A program made the translations under genes and the position numbers. A stretch of 64,000 nucleotides of DNA from Yersinia rohdei ATCC 43380. GTDB lineage: Bacteria > Pseudomonadota > Gammaproteobacteria > Enterobacterales > Enterobacteriaceae. Of the stretch, positions 61,156 to 64,000 are shown in pieces. Under the pieces are notes generated by a model. The model saw nothing but the letters and a program-made list of their open reading frames with translations, was not told where the DNA came from and did not search any database. The DNA lies in NCBI RefSeq assembly GCF_000173775.1, contig NZ_ACCD01000012.1, positions 1 through 64,000 on the forward strand, written 5' to 3'. The number at the start of each line of letters is the position of its first letter. Positions within the stretch are counted from its first letter, which is position 1.

Positions 61156-62991
61156 TCAGAACGGGAAGAGTAACGGCACCACCATCACACTCACCACCAT
61201 CACTAAGAGAGTAAAGGGCACGCCCATCCGGACAAAATCACCAAACTTATAGCCACCGGGGCCTAAAACCAAGGTATTAACCGGGGAAGAAACCGGTGTC
61301 ATAAAGGCCGCTGATGCCGCAATACCAATAATCATCGCAAAAGGATAGGGAGAAACTGACATTTCACGGGCCGCCGCAATCGCAATAGGTGCCATCAAAA
61401 CCGCAGTGGCCGTATTGGAGATAAACAGCCCAATAGTGGCGCATAAGACAAATAAACACAGCAACATAACTCGCGGCCCCATGCCACCGGCAACATCCAT
61501 TAACCCGCGGACGATTAAATCCACCCCACCGGTTTTTTGTAGTGCTTGCGCAAAGGGCATCATCCCGATAATGAGGATCAAGCTTGGCCAATGAATTGAG
61601 CGGTAAGCACTTTCCATATCAATGCACCGAAACTGCCCCATCAGTAAACACGCCACCAGCGCCGCAATCACATTCGGGACTTCGTCGGTCAACATCATGG
61701 CAACCATCAATGCCAAACAAAACAAAGCATGAGGGGCTTGTGAGATAGCCGGAGCCACTTCGTCAACTTCAGCCGGCAGATTCAGAACAATAAAATCACG
61801 GGTTTTCTGCTGTAATTGACGGATCAGTTTCCAGTCACCAATGACCAATAAGATGTCGCCAAACTGTAATTTTTCATCGACCAGTTTACCTTCCAATGCC
61901 TTACCATTACGGCGAATACCGACTACATTGAGGCCATATCGGGTGCGAAAAGTGACCTCGCGCAAACTCTTGCCCAACAGGGCCGAGTCAGGAATAAGAG
62001 AAACTTCTGCCATCCCAACGTTTCGGGCCTGTTCAGAGAAATACTCGCCACGCAGCACCATAGGTTCCAACATTTGGTCGGCGCAAAACTCACGTAAATC
62101 GATATCACAATCAGACATATCAATCAGCAACACATCATTTTCGCGCAATTCAGATGAGCCAGTCGCACTCACCATTACCCGCCGAAAGCGTTTCCAGCGC
62201 TCGATCCCCACCACATTGGCACCATAGCGGGCACGCAAATGCAGCTCATCAAGGGAGCGGCCAATTAAAGGGGAATCATGGCGAATAGCCAAACGGCGGG
62301 CGCGGCCATTCAGTTTATAATCGCGAATAAGATCACGAAAAGTGCGGCGCTTCCATTGCTGATCTTTTTCTGTGCTTTCTTGCTTGCCACCCAACCAACG
62401 CCGGGCAACTAACATATAGCCGACCCCCATCAGCAAAATAATCAGGCCAATCGGCGTGACGCCGAAAAAACCAAATCCTTTAATACCTTCGCGCAACAAC
62501 TCACTGTTAACCACCATATTGGGCGGAGTCGCAACCAGGGTCATCATCCCACTGATTAGCCCGGCAAAACTCAGCGGCATCATCAACCGCCCAGGGGAAA
62601 TTTTCATCCGGCTGGCAACACTCAGCACCACTGGGATAAAAATGGCCACCACGCCGGTCGAACTCATAAATGCCCCTAACCCCGCCACGGTCACCATCAA
62701 CAACGCCAACATTTTGGTTTCACTGTGACCGGCCACTTTCACCAGCCAATCCCCCACCTGGTAGGCAACCCCGGTTCGCACTAACCCGTCACCAATCACA
62801 AACAAGGCCGCGATCAATATCACATTGGGGTCGCTAAATCCGCTGGTCGCCTCCTCTAATGACAAGGTGCCACTCATCACAAAGGCAATAATCACCAACA
62901 ATGCCACGACATCCATGCGCAGCTTATTAGTAGTAAACAGCACAATAGCTATCAGAAGTAGCGTCAACACCCACAATAGTTCGCTGTTCAA
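61156..62991 (-). CDS. yfbS: SLC13/DASS-type anion transporter with RCK_C domains YfbS
   Basis: A 611-residue membrane protein of the divalent anion:sodium symporter superfamily. The N-terminal half has helices with PPNMVVN-type and [12 protein letters not shown] segments. Two TrkA-C (RCK_C) domains follow in the middle ([13 protein letters not shown] and [14 protein letters not shown]), and a second membrane half ends [11 protein letters not shown] and [17 protein letters not shown]. The substrate is unknown (sulfate- or citrate-like anions). It matches E. coli YfbS (610). Confidence 0.93.
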   Translation of the reverse strand: MNSELLWVLTLLLIAIVLFTTNKLRMDVVALLVIIAFVMSGTLSLEEATSGFSDPNVILIAALFVIGDGLVRTGVAYQVGDWLVKVAGHSETKMLALLMVTVAGLGAFMSSTGVVAIFIPVVLSVASRMKISPGRLMMPLSFAGLISGMMTLVATPPNMVVNSELLREGIKGFGFFGVTPIGLIILLMGVGYMLVARRWLGGKQESTEKDQQWKRRTFRDLIRDYKLNGRARRLAIRHDSPLIGRSLDELHLRARYGANVVGIERWKRFRRVMVSATGSSELRENDVLLIDMSDCDIDLREFCADQMLEPMVLRGEYFSEQARNVGMAEVSLIPDSALLGKSLREVTFRTRYGLNVVGIRRNGKALEGKLVDEKLQFGDILLVIGDWKLIRQLQQKTRDFIVLNLPAEVDEVAPAISQAPHALFCLALMVAMMLTDEVPNVIAALVACLLMGQFRCIDMESAYRSIHWPSLILIIGMMPFAQALQKTGGVDLIVRGLMDVAGGMGPRVMLLCLFVLCATIGLFISNTATAVLMAPIAIAAAREMSVSPYPFAMIIGIAASAAFMTPVSSPVNTLVLGPGGYKFGDFVRMGVPFTLLVMVVSVMVVPLLFPF

Positions 62992-63282
62992 AATGGCCTC
63001 ATTGGCAAAAAGTGAAAAGGAGTATCCGGCTTTGGTAGTAAAACATTAATTTAAGTCAATACCGCTGTTTGAGATCAATAATGGCTGTAAATTTATGCGG
63101 TTACCATCCCACAATGGCACTAATTATGTTTTCCTGCAAAAAACATCTAGATGAGATGCCATCTTCGTCAGTTAATAAATTTAGCTGAAATCTTCAGATC
63201 CTCACTCGTGTTTAACCACATGACTATACTGATAATAGTCAATAGCAGGCGGCCATTGGAATTATCTCGATTGGAGTACTGA

Positions 63283-64000
63283 ATGAGCAATATCACGGAT
63301 TATCCGATTATACTTTTTCTGCTCTCACTTGCCCTGTTGTATAGCTCCGCTTATATCGGTCAGGCCTTTTTCCGCCGAGGGCGGGATCTGGATGATAACA
63401 TTCGTGAAAACTTCACTGTCATTCAAGGAGCGACACTGACCTTACTGGGCCTGATTATTGGTTTTAGTTTTTCGATGGCCATCAGTCGCTATGATTTGCG
63501 TAAAAATTACGAAGAGGCAGAAGCCAATGCCATTGGTACTGAATATTTACGTGTCGATTATCTGCCCGCCGCATCCAGTGTCGCCACCAAAGCACTGTTA
63601 ATGCGCTATCTGAATCAACGGGTACTTTTTTATACCACACGCGATGACACGCATTTGGCAGAGATAAACGATAAGACCAATCAACTGGAAACTGCACTTT
63701 GGGTCACATTATTGGAACCGGTGAATCAACACCCTGATCCGGTAAGAGCCTTAGTGGTCGCGGGGATGAATGATGTTTTAAATTCAGCGAGTTACACACA
63801 ATCCGCATGGTGGAATAGAATCCCGCATGCTGCCTGGTTATTGATGCTAATTATTGCAGTTTGCAGTTGTGCTTTAGTTGGTTATGGCTCAAAACAGGGT
63901 AAAAATGGCAAGATTATGACCTTAATCTTACCTTTAATTATTTCATTCTCTTTAACATTGATAGCAGACATTGATAGCCCGCGCGGTGGGATTATTCGGG
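63283..64000 (+). CDS. DUF4239 (bestrophin-like) membrane protein, partial
   Basis: Starts at an ATG preceded by TTGGAG and runs off the right edge after 239 codons. Three or four membrane segments are seen (residues 7-28, 52-70, about 190-210 and 218-235). The segment FSMAISRYDLRKNYEEAEANAIGTEYLRVDYLP is typical of the bestrophin-like DUF4239 family. The family is related to small ion channels, but no function is established for the bacterial members. It is divergent from yfbS; E. coli has yfbT here. Confidence 0.75.
   Translation, partial: MSNITDYPIILFLLSLALLYSSAYIGQAFFRRGRDLDDNIRENFTVIQGATLTLLGLIIGFSFSMAISRYDLRKNYEEAEANAIGTEYLRVDYLPAASSVATKALLMRYLNQRVLFYTTRDDTHLAEINDKTNQLETALWVTLLEPVNQHPDPVRALVVAGMNDVLNSASYTQSAWWNRIPHAAWLLMLIIAVCSCALVGYGSKQGKNGKIMTLILPLIISFSLTLIADIDSPRGGIIR

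Noticed and set aside
1-64000. CRISPR arrays, tRNA or rRNA genes, insertion sequences, prophage
   Set aside because: No regularly spaced repeats, cloverleaf-like segments, transposase genes or phage genes were seen anywhere in the window.

Overview
The window looks like chromosomal DNA of a Yersinia species, most like the Y. enterocolitica group. Protein sequences and gene order follow the enterobacterial backbone (rcsDB-rcsC-gyrA-ubiG-nrdAB-yfaE and men-elaB-nuo-lrhA-alaA-yfbR-yfbS), with departures from E. coli that fit Yersinia: ecotin, tyrP and katA between yfaE and menE, and the LrhA orthologue that is called RovM in Yersinia. The genus call rests on remembered protein similarity and synteny, not on a search. 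I saw no tRNA, rRNA, insertion sequence, prophage or CRISPR array.

Layout. Positions 1-370 hold the divergent porin/micF control region: OmpR-type sequences facing a porin gene that lies off the left edge, and a gene for the antisense RNA MicF. A YbjJ-like MFS transporter follows, only 22 bp before rcsD. rcsD and rcsB face the hybrid kinase gene rcsC; together they form the Rcs envelope-stress phosphorelay. Next come gyrA (reverse), ubiG, nrdA-nrdB-yfaE (class Ia ribonucleotide reductase with its ferredoxin, behind a DnaA box), ecotin, yfaY, tyrP (with a TyrR box), yfaZ and katA.

Positions 22.7-30.1 kb are the complete menaquinone operon menF-menD-menH-menB-menC-menE, read on the minus strand, followed by elaB. 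From 30.8 to 39.3 kb, in the place where E. coli has elaA-rbn-yfbK/L/M, lies a sugar-acid locus. It has 6-phosphogluconate dehydratase (edd), an HbpS-like UPF0303 protein, an MFS permease, a 2-hydroxyacid (probably 2-ketogluconate) reductase and a GntR/IdnR-like LacI repressor. Divergently it has idnO, a gluconokinase and a YhcH-family protein. CRP-like sites and a GntR-like palindrome lie in its control regions. The parts fit import and reduction of ketogluconates to gluconate, phosphorylation, and entry into the Entner-Doudoroff pathway. Then come ycdZ, with a perfect CRP consensus upstream, and an AT-rich orphan gene of unknown function.

Positions 41.0-56.3 kb are the 13-gene nuo operon for respiratory complex I (nuoC and nuoD fused). 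It follows lrhA/rovM, alaA, yfbR and yfbS. The right edge cuts a DUF4239 (bestrophin-like) membrane protein gene.

Most of the window is conserved core genome. The least explained parts are the orphan at 40.1-40.8 kb, the ketogluconate locus with its HbpS-like member, the long nuoF-nuoG spacer, a perfect palindrome in front of nuoA, and two structured intergenic elements at about 20.1 and 60.1 kb. I did not find a convincing wholly new system.
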